In this document: piece after piece, positions 22,001 through 33,088 of the stretch | Layout: each line of letters starts with the position of its first letter | Position numbering within the stretch: the stretch's first letter is position 1 | From: Haliaeetus albicilla | Taxonomy: Eukaryota > Chordata > Aves > Accipitriformes > Accipitridae | NCBI RefSeq assembly: GCF_947461875.1 | Contig: NC_091492.1 | Coordinates: 29,555,822 to 29,619,821, forward strand | Length of the DNA stretch: 64,000 nt | Reading direction: 5' to 3' | Made by a program: the position numbers and the translations under genes | The notes under the pieces: generated by a model | Seen by the model: only the letters and a program-made list of their open reading frames with translations | Told to the model about the DNA's origin: nothing | Database searches by the model: none

Positions 22001-25000
22001 TGCACGTGCTGTGGAGTACTTGAAACAAGAAGTAGAAGAGAGTAAGTTAAATCATCTGATACATTGTTTTCTCTTCTTCAAAATATTTTTTTATAAGACC
22101 AGTTTTCTACACAATGTTTAACTTGTCTTCAAGGGTCTCACATTTTAAGAAAGCTACAGATAAACATTTCATCTACAATGTAAAACTTGTTTAGTAAACA
22201 CTTTATTTCCGAGAGCCATTCACAAACAGTACTTATTTTTATTCCCAGGATTCAGTGAGAGTGGAGATCCATCCTGCACCATCATGCAGAACTGGGCAAG
22301 AGTTGAGGTGATGTTTCTATCTGCTGTATTTAAATTGCTAGACTAGAGGAAATTGATCATTTTAACATTCCAAGTACAGAATGCAATTCTCTTGTACTTT
22401 GGCATTTTGTCTGGGTAACTTCAATGAGTATATATTTCTTTTTCCACTCCTGTGTCTGGACTGGTCAAGCATGTAGTATAGATTCAGACTGAAAGCACAA
22501 CATCCCAGGAAAGAAACGGCATTCTCTGTGAGAAGGTGGTCAGGATTGTTAGCATGTTTGTACTGCTGTGACTGCAGTATGGCACAGAAATGTGTGAGTA
22601 GTAACTTGGTTATCAGGCTAGCCACAGTGGCTTGGAACTGCACACTAAGTCTGTGAACTGCCTTGAATCCTGCCTAGTTTAGTGCTGCCTATGCTAACTA
22701 GTTTCAAACTAGTACAGGTATCAGTGTGCTGGTGCAGTCACTGTCTGCGAGTGGATGGTTTTTTTTTCCTTCCTTTGCCACAGGCTCATACGAATCAGGA
22801 TAAGTCATGTTAACTTTTGTGCTATAATTTTTCTGGGCATAATGCATGGGATGGATTGCCAAAGTCTTGGGCATTGTAATCCTCCTGAACAATGTGGGCC
22901 TGAATCTGAATTAATTACTTTCCCTTTCTGTCCACTTAGTGGAGGGAGAAAATGGATACATCCAGGTGTGATTCAGCTTATGCTAAAGCAGTTCTAATAA
23001 GTCAGCTGTCTAGTGTACTCATGTACCTCTACATTTAGATCAGGTGAATCCCACTTGGGTGTCTTAATCCATTTCCCCTCTTCCCCTGTGCCCTTTCCTA
23101 AGCACTTCTCCCTGCTCCATTTCCTAAAAACTTCTAGACTGAGAACTGGGTTTGGTTTGTGTTTAAGTGCTCTGATGACAAAAGGAAAAGTTTAGAAGCA
23201 ACTATCTAATTTTTTTTTTTTTTTTATAATGACCAAAATGAAATGTATGTGGGAGCCAGAAACCAAGATTGATGTAACAGGTGGGCAGGGAAGTATTATT
23301 CAGTAGTAGGATTGCGTTAGGTGTTCACTTTGATTGCTCTAAGAAGAAGATCTGTCTTCCTGGGGCTGTGTGCATCATCTGTGGTGGTTTCTTGTTTTGG
23401 GGGCTGGGGGGAGGCTGGGGAGTAATGGCGTTGAACAAATAATCCTAAATTATACTGAGTGCTTTGGATGCTGTGTTTCAGGCCCGCTTATGTAACAACA
23501 TGCAGAAAGCCAGAGAACTCTGGGACAACATTATGACTAAAGGAAATGCCAAATACGCTAACATGTGGCTGGAGTATTACAACCTAGAAAGGTAAGAGCT
23601 TGGCTGGCTGGAAGAGTTAATTACCTTTTTAGTTTCCTCTCTGTGTGAGACAAGACTTAGATACTTAGTATGGGTATACTTCATATGGGTTTATAATATG
23701 CTTTTGAGCTTCTTAAAGAAGCTCTGCAGTATATTTCAGAAGTATTACAGCAACAATGTGTAGTGCAAGTTTGCTGGGGAAGGAGGAAAAACATTTGCAT
23801 ACAATGTAGTTAAGTGTCCTGTCTTGTAATCTTGATGTGGAGGATTTGCTCCTTACTACCATGGTTTCCCTACCGCAGAGCTCACGGTGATACTCAGCAC
23901 TGCAGGAAGGCCTTGCATCGAGCTGTGCAGTGCACAAGTGACTATCCAGAGCACGTCTGTGAGGTGCTGCTCACACTGGAGAGAATAGAAGGTAACTAAC
24001 TGCATGTCATCTTGTTTTACCCAGTCCAGTTAGTGTACAATGATACAGAGTGAATTTTGATCTAGTGTTTTGTGTTCTGGTGAAGGCTTATTTTCTTTTC
24101 ACTGCTGTAATATACACAAGCAGCTCTTTCCTTTTTTCTTCTTTTCTGGCCTGACTTGGAGCCTGCTGAAATTACTGGGTTTTTCCATGCCTTTTTGGAG
24201 TGTCATATTATAAATGAGAGGTTTCTGCTCTGCTTAGTTTTTGTTTTCTTTTTCTTTGAAGGCTACTCATTATATTTAGAATTTTCATGTGTCATGGTTA
24301 ATGTTAAGAGCAAGTTCCATGAACTCATTGACTCTTATTTTTCCAGAATTGTATTTTCAAATTATGGGAAAGCTAAATACAAGGCTTTTTTTTATCCTTT
24401 AGGAACATTGGAAGACTGGGATGCAGCTGTTCAAAAAACAGAAAACAGATTGGCTCGAGTTAATGAACAAAGAGCAAAGGTCAGAACTCTGTGAATTATC
24501 TAAGCAGTTTATAGGAAATACCTATATTAAGATCATGCTTGTCTAAGTGTCAGTTTTCTAATGTTGATTCCTGTAGATAAGCCTGAATTGTCTTAAAGCC
24601 TTAGAAATATTGATTTTAGTCTATGGTTAACCTCTTTTGATACTCTTCTATCTTTTACCTTTTGACCCTTGGACAGATACAAGAGTAATAATGTGCACTC
24701 TGGGAAAGCTGTAAGAGCAAACAGTTGAGAAGTGCTTTAAATGATGATCCCATTAGCGCTATGTTTAATGTACCGTAGGAGAAACCCCTCCAGGTTCAGT
24801 ACTCTAGAAAATGCTCTGCAATCTGTAGTCACTAGAAAAAAAAAAATCTTGCATATTTGTAGGCTGCTGAGAAAGAAGCTGCTCTGGCCAAGCAGGAGGA
24901 GGAGAAAGCTGAACAACGAAAGCAGGCTCGAGCAGAAAAGAAAGCTTCCAAAAAGGCTAAAAAAACCAGGATTGGAGACAAACGCAAAGCAGATGATGAT

Positions 25001-28000
25001 GATGAGGGTGAATGGGGACAAGAAGAAGAAGGTAAAAAAAAGCCAAACTTCAGACCTCTGGCAACAGGGTTATTAGTTGTCTCCCCTCTGTTAGAGGCAG
25101 TGAGGAAGTGGTATCTTTAGAGCTGCCATCTATTCAGGCTCTCTTTCTCCTAGATCTTTGTGGTAGTGAAATGAAAGCAAGACTAAATGGTTTTTGATCA
25201 ACAGAAGTATATGTTTATAAGAACTTCTATAGGGCTTTTTGTATTTCAGAGTAATAGTGATTTTTTTTTTTTCTTCTTCTTTGTTTAAAAAAAAAAAAGT
25301 CATTTTCCTGACTTGTTGAATGATGCTGAGGCATGTGTCTAAATTGGGTTATTCAGTATTGTAGCAGTCTCTTGGAATGAATGGTAACAGAAGATTTTAA
25401 TAGGTTGCTGCCCCTGGGAGTTTTGAGAGCTCTTACATTTTTGTGTTTCTTACTTTTCCCATTAGACAAAGAGAAAGAACATGAATCAGTAGTTGTAACT
25501 GACAGAAAAAAGGCAAAAAATATCCCTGTTGCTTTCATCTAAATACTTGCTGTCTTGGTCAAATAATCTGTTGTTACTCGTTCTTAAAAACCTGAGGCAG
25601 ATTTTTATTTTGTGTCTTTAATACCTGTCACTGTATTTGTGGTTTCACATGCCATTTCCAAACTCTGTAGTGGTAATAATAGAGGATGGCATAATTTCAG
25701 TGCTGAAGGACATAGTGTAATTTTTTTTCTAGTAAGGCTTTCCATTTCATTAATCGGCAGAGCAGCCCAGCAAGAGACACAAGGGTGATGGTGATGGCGT
25801 ACTTCCTGAAGAAGACATGGAGGTGGAAACCGGGCTGTTTGGAAGAAGTGGACCTGAAAAGCCAGATTGCCCAGCAAACCAGAAGGAAAAGCCATCTACC
25901 AGTCGAAAAGACATCCCCAAAGTTTTACATGACAGCAGTAAAGATAATGTTACCGTCTTTGTCAGCAACCTTTCCTACAACATGGCAGATCCTGAAGTGA
26001 AACTGAAAGAGCTCTTTGAGACCTGTGGGGAGGTAGCAGAAATCCGTCCAGTGTTCAGCAACAAGGGGATTTTCCGGGGCTACTGCTATGTAGAATTCAA
26101 GGAAGAAAAATCTGCTCTCCAAGCTCTTGGCTTGGATCGTAAAGTTGTGGAGGGAAGACCAATGTTTGTTTCTCCATGTGTTGACAAGAACAAGAATCCA
26201 GACTTTAAGGTAAACTTTTATTCTTTCAAGTAATAGGTTGAACAGTGGGACTGCATAGGAAAGCTTCCAGAGTATGTTGCTTCCAGAGTGCTTGCATCTA
26301 ATGAATTCATGTTGTGCTATTTTGGAATGGTAATTTTATGTCTTAGCAGTAAAACTGTTTTCTGGGAGTTCTTGCGTCTTATGTTACTTTGCCATAAACC
26401 AGGATTGACATTAGCTTACTCCAAGATTTGCAGAAATCTGCTAATCTGAGCACCTTGTTAATGGTGTGATGTACCCAGATTCTTACCTGAGCATCTCAGT
26501 CTGTGAAGTACTTTTTTTGGTTGAGTCATACAGCTGTGGGCATTTGTTACACAACCCACTCATTCTTGTTAATGGTCTGTACTAGAGATCAGTTGTGTAA
26601 TCAGTGGTTTCCTGCATTATGGAGTTTTTGTACAGAAAAACTTAATGTTCAGATGGTGACAACTGAGCAAGAAGACGTTATCAATGGCTGCCCTCATTGT
26701 AAAGGAGACATAGATGTTTAGGAGCGTTTACTTGCAAGTCCTTAGTGTGTGCCTGTGTCTATATGCAAATATCTTTCAAGATACTACTCATGGCTTTAAG
26801 GTAGTTTTGGATCATGCAAATATGAAGTACTCTAACCTTTTGGGGGTGTAATAGATTAAAATCCTTGGAGTCTCTGGTTTGTGAACTAACAGCTGCCTTG
26901 TTTCTTCAGGTGTTCAGGTATAGCACTACACTGGAGAAACATAAACTGTTTATATCTGGTTTGCCATTTTCCTGCACTAAAGAAGAGCTGGAAGATGTGT
27001 GTAAAGCACATGGGAATGTGAAAGACATTCGGCTGGTCACCAACCGAGCTGGAAAACCCAAGGTAGGCATCCTTAATCCACTCTTTAATTTCAAGAAATT
27101 CTTTGAAAAGAAGCTCTTCATGAAGTTTGGATACAAAAAGTAGGTTTTGTATTTAAAAGTTGCCAACCTGGCTTTGCATTAAAACTTGTAGAAATGTTTG
27201 GATTTATATAGCACAGTGTGCCTTTGTGCTAACAAATAAGAAGTAGGAGGGGAAGAAGAATTTTTCCAAAATACTTCTTAAATTGCACAACGAGTATGTG
27301 TGATATAAAGGGGATGGAGGGGAAGATGTTTACAGCACTATCAGTATAGTAAAAATAGACGTTAGTAAGTCTGCAAAGAATATTTGTTTTTAAAGTAATT
27401 GACTAGACAGGGTTCATCTGGTATAACTGAGTCCCCTCCTCCCTCTCTTCAGTTTCTTGAGGCTATTGTTCATAATACCTGCTGCAATAATAGATATGCC
27501 AGTGAGAAAAGAGGCAAGTCTCTCTGACAGGGCTCATTATTTCCATCCTGGAATAAATGACTCGTTGTTAAATAAGAGACTTTAAACCAGCTGCTGCTCT
27601 GCCAAAATTCTACCTGACACCTCGGTCATATCTGAATGTTGGGCACTTGTAACTGGTGCCATCCTGGGGTTGATCTATTTTCTTGCTTTTGGTAGTATCT
27701 CAAGTACAGTTCCTGTTGCATGCATACCTTGTAATGAGCGCTGTCATGTGTACCCCAAGTCTTGCAGTCCACGTTCTGAGCTTAGTTTCAGCTGGGATTC
27801 TCTCTAAACCACAAATAAATGTACTTTGAATCTGATGTAAAAGAAAAATAATATCTGTATTTCCTGTGGGATAATCCAAAAATACAGCTTAAGGGTTTGA
27901 ATGTCATTTAGAAGAATAACAATAACAGAACTGAGAGGTGATGCCTCCCAGCTAGTGTACTTGCTGTAGGAGCCTGCCGTAGCAGATGCCGGTGGCTGCC

Positions 28001-29760
28001 CTTTTGTCTGTTTGCTGGAAATAAGACCCAATTACTGAAGGCACACCAGCAGCGGTGCGGTTATCAGCTGTTACTGCACGAAGTCAACACAGATCCATGT
28101 CCTGCAAAGAACGCTTTTGTCACCAGTCCCTGTTCTCAGGGCAGCAAAGCCAGTCTCTTTGGAGACAGGGTCTGTCAGTTTTGGTGGAGCTGCTTAAGAT
28201 GGGTTTTACTGCTCTTGAAACCAAGGTGGCCACGATGGCCCTATGTTGGTAACTTGATTCCTTAGGTATGAGTTGTAGCTTAGTGAAGAATCACAGGAGA
28301 GTGTGTATATATCTTTCTGTTCTAGCTTTCTGTTCTAGCTCTACAGATTGATTTATCTTTTATTCCACTATGAATCCCAATCTGTTCAATACCAGATTCA
28401 GCATGGATATATATGTAATATATATCTCAAAGGGAAGACTTGCCACTGACATGGTAGTTTATTGTATTTACTTTACTGGTATCTTGGGTTTTTTTTGTTT
28501 GGTTGGGTTTTTTTCTTTTTAATATATTTTCCACAAATTAGGGCATCATGAATAAGAGTCAAGAAGTGGAGGTTGTAGATGTGTCAATAAGATTTTTTTT
28601 TTTTTTTTTCCCCAGCTAAAGAATACTGGGACTCTGAGCCATGTTTAGGTCTGCTTTCTGTATGATTTTCTTAGCAGCTGGCCAAATTATTTGCAAAAGC
28701 AGTCATGCAGAGACAGAAGCACTAAAACTAATGTAGGTTACCTCTTTTCCTTATTTAGGGCCTGGCCTATGTGGAATATGAAAATGAAGCTCAGGCCTCA
28801 CAGGCTGTGCTGAAAATGGATGGCTTGACAGTGAAGGAACATGTCATCAAGGTGGCGATCAGTAACCCACCTCTCCGAAAGCTGCCAGACAAGCCTGAGG
28901 CAGGCAGAGCCTCGCAATTTGCGGTACCACGACAGGTTTACGGAGCGTAAGTATTGGTGAGGAAGACTGCTTGGCAATGCTTAAAAAGGAAACACTGGGT
29001 TTCTTTATACACTAGAATGTAGGAATCTTCTCTAGAACATGAGAGAACATTTAAAAGGTGCTGAACCATAAAAAAAAATTGGGTTGCTGGATTGATGAGG
29101 AAAAGCAGATTTTTTTTTTTCTTTCACAATAGAAACAGGTCTGTAGTGACTGGAAGTATTGGCCATTGGACATCCCGTTGGATCTGATGTTAGCACCTGA
29201 GCACCAATAACTTCTATGTCCTCTCATTCTGGAGAACCAGCCGTTGTTTGCAGTGAGCATTAGGGCTGCTCTTCCATCTTTTAGAGTGCTCCTGCTGCTT
29301 TGCATTGCATTGGTGTTGTATTGCATGTGCCCTGTAGATAAACACAGAGCTTCAGTTTCTGGGGTCTGTTGGGCAGTTGTTTTCTGCCAGGACTTGGGTA
29401 TACTGTTTCAAAGGGCACCCATTGAAAGCTTTGCACTACTTATTACTGAAACAAATGACAGAAATAACATTTAAATGAGTGTTCTTCATAGTGAACAAAG
29501 TCCTTTGTGTTTCCCTAAGCTAAAACAGTGTGTTCAAAGAGCACTGGGATATTTTTAAATGTCACTTTTTGTTCTCCAGGCGAGGAAAGGGAAGGACACA
29601 GCTTTCAATGATGCCTCGTGCGTTACAGCGCCAGAGTAATCCTGTGGCTAAGGCTGAGAATGGGATGGTCCAGAACTCACCAGCAACTTCATCCGAACCC
29701 CTTGAGGAGCCTAAAAAGATGTCCAATGCTGATTTTGCCAAGATGCTACTGAAAAAGTGA
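13019..29760 (+). CDS. SART3: SART3 (Tip110/p110), U4/U6 snRNP recycling factor
   Basis: Complete gene of 19 coding exons: 13019-13195, 14097-14223, 15294-15398, 16846-17030, 18075-18180, 18954-19078, 19547-19702, 20880-21018, 21437-21544, 21964-22041, 22249-22307, 23482-23591, 23879-23991, 24403-24479, 24863-25031, 25761-26209, 26910-27062, 28759-28946, 29580-29760. All junctions are GT-AG and phases close to 934 residues (human 963). SART3 binds U6 snRNA and reanneals U4/U6, and it recruits USP4/USP15. Residues 1-59 are acidic. HAT repeats occupy about 100-530, with signatures IWLDWL, IWLEYAQY, LWEAYREFE, IWQAYLDYL and MWLEYYNLE. Exon 15 (556-611) is a charged Lys/Arg-rich coiled coil with nuclear signals. 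RRM1 is about 675-750 (VFVSNL; RGYCYVEF) and RRM2 about 772-848 (LFISGL; GLAYVEY). The LSm-binding tail SNADFAKMLLKK ends the protein (923-934). The acidic N-terminus is shorter than in human. Confidence 0.97.
17580..17654 (+). mobile_element. CR1 LINE 3'-end fragment in SART3 intron 4
   Basis: The segment reads atgtccctgcccatggtagg, then tggaactagatgatcttta, then aggtcccttccaacccc and attctatga. This is the characteristic 3' terminus of avian CR1 elements, sense on the + strand. It is a heavily 5'-truncated, non-coding copy, as most CR1 insertions are. Confidence 0.92.
18075..18128 (+). other. SART3: Optional 54-nt 5' segment of SART3 exon 5 (alternative acceptor)
   Basis: Exon 5 opens with 18 codons (PAPGSVPSPEQQQMLCSQ, residues 199-216) before LEKIHTLFRRQL. 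An in-frame AG at 18127-18128 (ccag then CTTGAG) would drop exactly these codons and give ETAQ-LEKIH. As I recall it, the common mammalian form lacks this insert. Confidence 0.55.
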
Positions 29761-30298
29761 GCAAAAAGTCTGCAATCAGCGGGTCTGGTAAAATGTGAAA
29801 TGCCTTTATGGAAGCCATGTTGTGTCCTTACGCTAGCAAGGAGAGAACGCCAGTCACAATCGTGTGTAAATACTGTTCTGGACTACTGCATTCATCGAGA
29901 TCAGTGTAGGATGGTACAAATTCAGGTTTTTCTCCTCTGTTTCTAAGAGCAAAGAGTTAAACTATGTTCTGGTAAAATGGTGTTATATGATCCCTCATAT
30001 TGAGGGTAACGAGGGGGGAAATATTTCCTGTACAGGTTAGGTGCCACATCAAGTTTTAAGAATACTTTATAAATATTTCTCTTTCATTAATGAATGAGAT
30101 GCAATGTGAAAGCCTAGTGATAACCTTGTCAAGCTCCACTGGTCAGTTCAGATTGTGATGCAGTCATTCTCTCTGATAATGAACCCATTTTACACCCAAA
30201 CACACGCACGCAGGGACATTCATCTCCTTCCATTAAGAGTTAAATGGCAGATGCTAGTAACTTCACCACAATGGCCTATTTTAGTATTGGGAGAGTTT

Positions 30299-30350
30299 CT
30301 ATACATATGTGTGTATATGTATATACACAAATACACATATATATGTATTC
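30299..30350. repeat. Interrupted TA/TG/CA alternating repeat
   Basis: Alternating purine-pyrimidine stretch of TATG, TGTA and CACA units inside the SART3 3'UTR. It behaves as a low-order microsatellite. Confidence 0.7.
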
Positions 30351-30599
30351 AGCAGTTAATGTTCTGTTCGAGTTGACCTGTTTTTTATATTGTGTATTTG
30401 TAAAAGACATTCAAATTATTATTTTTAAGTGTCATGAGATAATACTTAGATCTGGTAATTTTTGTTTCCCATAAAAGCTGTACATGTTGCTGAGGACCAT
30501 TTTTTTTGTTGTTTTCGCTAGCTAGCTCTCATGTCTTTTGCAGGTGGTTTCTGTATGGTTTTGTACAAATGTGAAGTGCAAGCTGATGTTTCTTGGTTT

Positions 30600-30605
30600 A
30601 TTAAA
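30600..30605 (+). terminator. SART3: Proximal SART3 poly(A) signal candidate (ATTAAA)
   Basis: ATTAAA about 840 nt after the stop, with T- and TGT-rich sequence downstream (gttctcaaaggttttc). It would give a shorter 3'UTR than the AATAAA at 30965. Confidence 0.55.
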
Positions 30606-30964
30606 CTCAAGTTCTCAAAGGTTTTCTATAAATACTGTTGCTTTTGTTTAAATGTGGGTGTTGGAACTGCACTTAACCTATGGCAGCTGGGTAATACGGA
30701 TGTACCTCGCCTCTCAGGTGCACTGAGATACATGGTGTCACTTGCATACCTTTAAGTAGCTCATTCCATCTAGTACGAATATCCTGGAACCACTTCAGTA
30801 ATCACCTCAGACTTTAAAATAATCTGGTATGTGATCTTGGACAGAAATATTACTGCTTGTCTGACTAAAACTGACGCTAACTCTAGAAGTCAACACATGC
30901 AGGGGCTGAATGTGAGGGGAGACCCCAGTACCAAGTTCACTTGTACAACACAAGTACTGCTGCA

Positions 30965-30970
30965 AATAAA
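30965..30970 (+). terminator. SART3: Distal SART3 poly(A) signal (AATAAA)
   Basis: Canonical AATAAA about 1.2 kb after the stop, followed by gtgc/tgtgc-rich sequence consistent with a cleavage site. Confidence 0.65.
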
Positions 30971-30990
30971 CACTATTTTCAGTGCTTACA

Positions 30991-33088
30991 TTCTGTGCTA
31001 ACTTGACTTGGCTTTACTTTGAAATGATTGAAGCATGTAACATTGGCAGCTGTGGTGATACAGCAAGGGAGCAAGTTCTGTTGGTGCTTTGTCACTGTAT
31101 GGTGTGCAGCCTCTTTGGCTAGCCATCCAGTATTATCCTGATGATACAGTGGGATTGTATCTCAAAATCAGCTTAGAAACATTCTAATAACACTTCAATA
31201 AGAAGCTTTGATTCGTGAGGTGGGAATGCTAAGGCTGGCACATAAGTTTCCTTTGGCTGCTGGGTTGGACTTGCTGCTTTGGAACCTTCTGTAGCACCTC
31301 ATGCTGCAGTACAGTTGCAGGCAGCTGAAGGAGCCAGGATGTGCACTGTGTAACTTGCTACTCCACAAACTGAGCTATGACCCCTTTTTAGTTCACTGCA
31401 GCAGAAGAATGTTTTGAGAACAGCCTATTCCAAACAAAGACTTTTAATATTAAAATAGTTTATTAATCTGTTACTAAAATAACATTTCCCCCCCCCGAGC
31501 TCTAAAGTGCAGATTTTATTTATATTCACCTTGCACTACAAAAATAAGCACACTTTGTAAGGACAGAACAACCTTCCTCATTTATTGTTTGCTTTCCCTG
31601 TCAGCAGTAATTGGTACATAAGCATGGAGTGGTGCTGTAGCATATAGAGAACTCCTGGTCTTGTCCTATTGTCTGCTTGTATAAAATATGTCCTAGCTAC
31701 CTTGCAAGTAAGAGAGAGTTAGAAGGGAAGAAACTTAACACTGGCCTGGGACAGTCTAATAGCTTATGCTGTTTTGCAAAGGGTTTAAACTTCACAGCAC
31801 GCTAAACTGGAATGGAAGTTTTCTGACCTTAGAGATGTTTGTTGGGATCAATTATGCTGTTGCACAACTGCCAAGCAGGGGTGTAGGGAGCTATTCTTCT
31901 ATGTTAGGCTGCAGGTGCTTTTACCTTAAAAACAAAGATAAGTATGCTGCTTTGAATTGCACAGCAGCTTTCAGGTACTACACTTAACTGCCACTGCAGC
32001 ACAAAGAGGCTTCATGGGATTCTTGATGCATTTATCACAGTAATAACATGACCTAGTAATTAATTGTGAAAAGTTCTCTTGTGTAGATTGAAGAAACTGA
32101 AGTTTTTGGTAACATATTCTTACCAAAATGGCACAATTGATAAATAATAAATTGATAATTGTCTCATAGTTATGTATAAGAACCTTTTCTGCCTACAGCT
32201 TTGCAGAAGCAAGCTCTTTTCAAACCCTGAACTGAAATGTATAAGGACAGTTGCAGTTTCCCAGGGCTTCCTGGGCTCTGAGGCAAAGCCTCAGTGCTAG
32301 GTAGTCCTTCTGTCTGAAGTACAGCAAAAGCACCCCGCAGTTCAGTGAATAAGAAGTTCATTTCTTCTCTTGTTCAGTCACATCATCTGTAATCGTAAAC
32401 CAAATACTTCCCACTTGTTCTACAAAACTCACCCTAAGAAAGGCAACTGAAACTAAACATGCACAGTGCTACTGAAAACAGAAGTGGGAGGGGAGAGATG
32501 CCTTTGCTGAACTGGAGTTTAGCCTCCTTCCTGATCAGTACTGTCAGACTTGTATGACTGACAGGAAAGAGTCTGATTAATATAGCTGGGAAAGTGCTGT
32601 TACTGCAAGGGTTGTGTTTTGGGGGTTGGTGGGGTTTTTTTTGTGTTTTGTTTTTTTTTTAACAACAGGGAAGAGGTAACACAAAAGCAACAATTCAGTT
32701 AAGACTTTGTCTTGCCTAGCAGCTCCTTAACAAGGTAAGACGATGCAGTTGACTGACTAGGTGAAGGGTTGTGATTGAAGTGGCTTCTCAAAGCTTAATT
32801 TTAAGGAGAAACTAAATTCTGCTTCAGCTTGTTGAGCCCCTCTGCCACCTCTCCCTACCTCCTTCCAGTAGCACAAGCAAGTTATAGTGCACAATCAACA
32901 TCAACAGTTCACATTTCAACTTGGCATTATGTATATAAATAAATTATATTAATTTAATCCAATGTAAGACACTTTAAATAAATGAAATGCTAAAAAGTGA
33001 CACCTCCTGTTGAGTTATTTCCCAGCAGGAATACTGAGTGGCTTGGCGTTCTCCCATGTGTTTACTGGCTCCTGAATGTCCACAACCC
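30991..33088. other. FICD: SART3-FICD convergent interval and probable FICD 3'UTR
   Basis: The two genes face each other here. No coding segment is visible. On the minus strand, AATAAA hexamers occur at 31581-31586, 31515-31520 and 31459-31464 (read as TTTATT on +). FICD would therefore have a 3'UTR of about 1.5 kb, leaving only a few hundred bases between the two transcripts. Low-complexity T/G runs lie near 32620-32660. Confidence 0.6.
31581..31586 (-). terminator. FICD: Candidate FICD poly(A) signal (AATAAA on minus strand)
   Basis: First canonical minus-strand AATAAA that I found downstream of the FICD stop, about 1.5 kb away. Two further copies at 31515-31520 and 31459-31464 are alternatives. 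Confidence 0.45.

Larger units (their letters stand above)
29761..30990 (+). other. SART3: SART3 3'UTR
   Basis: AT-rich non-coding sequence after the TGA at 29758-29760. Poly(A) signals lie at 30600-30605 (ATTAAA) and 30965-30970 (AATAAA). It contains Pumilio-type motifs TGTAAATA (29865-29872) and TGTATATA (30318-30325). Confidence 0.75.
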
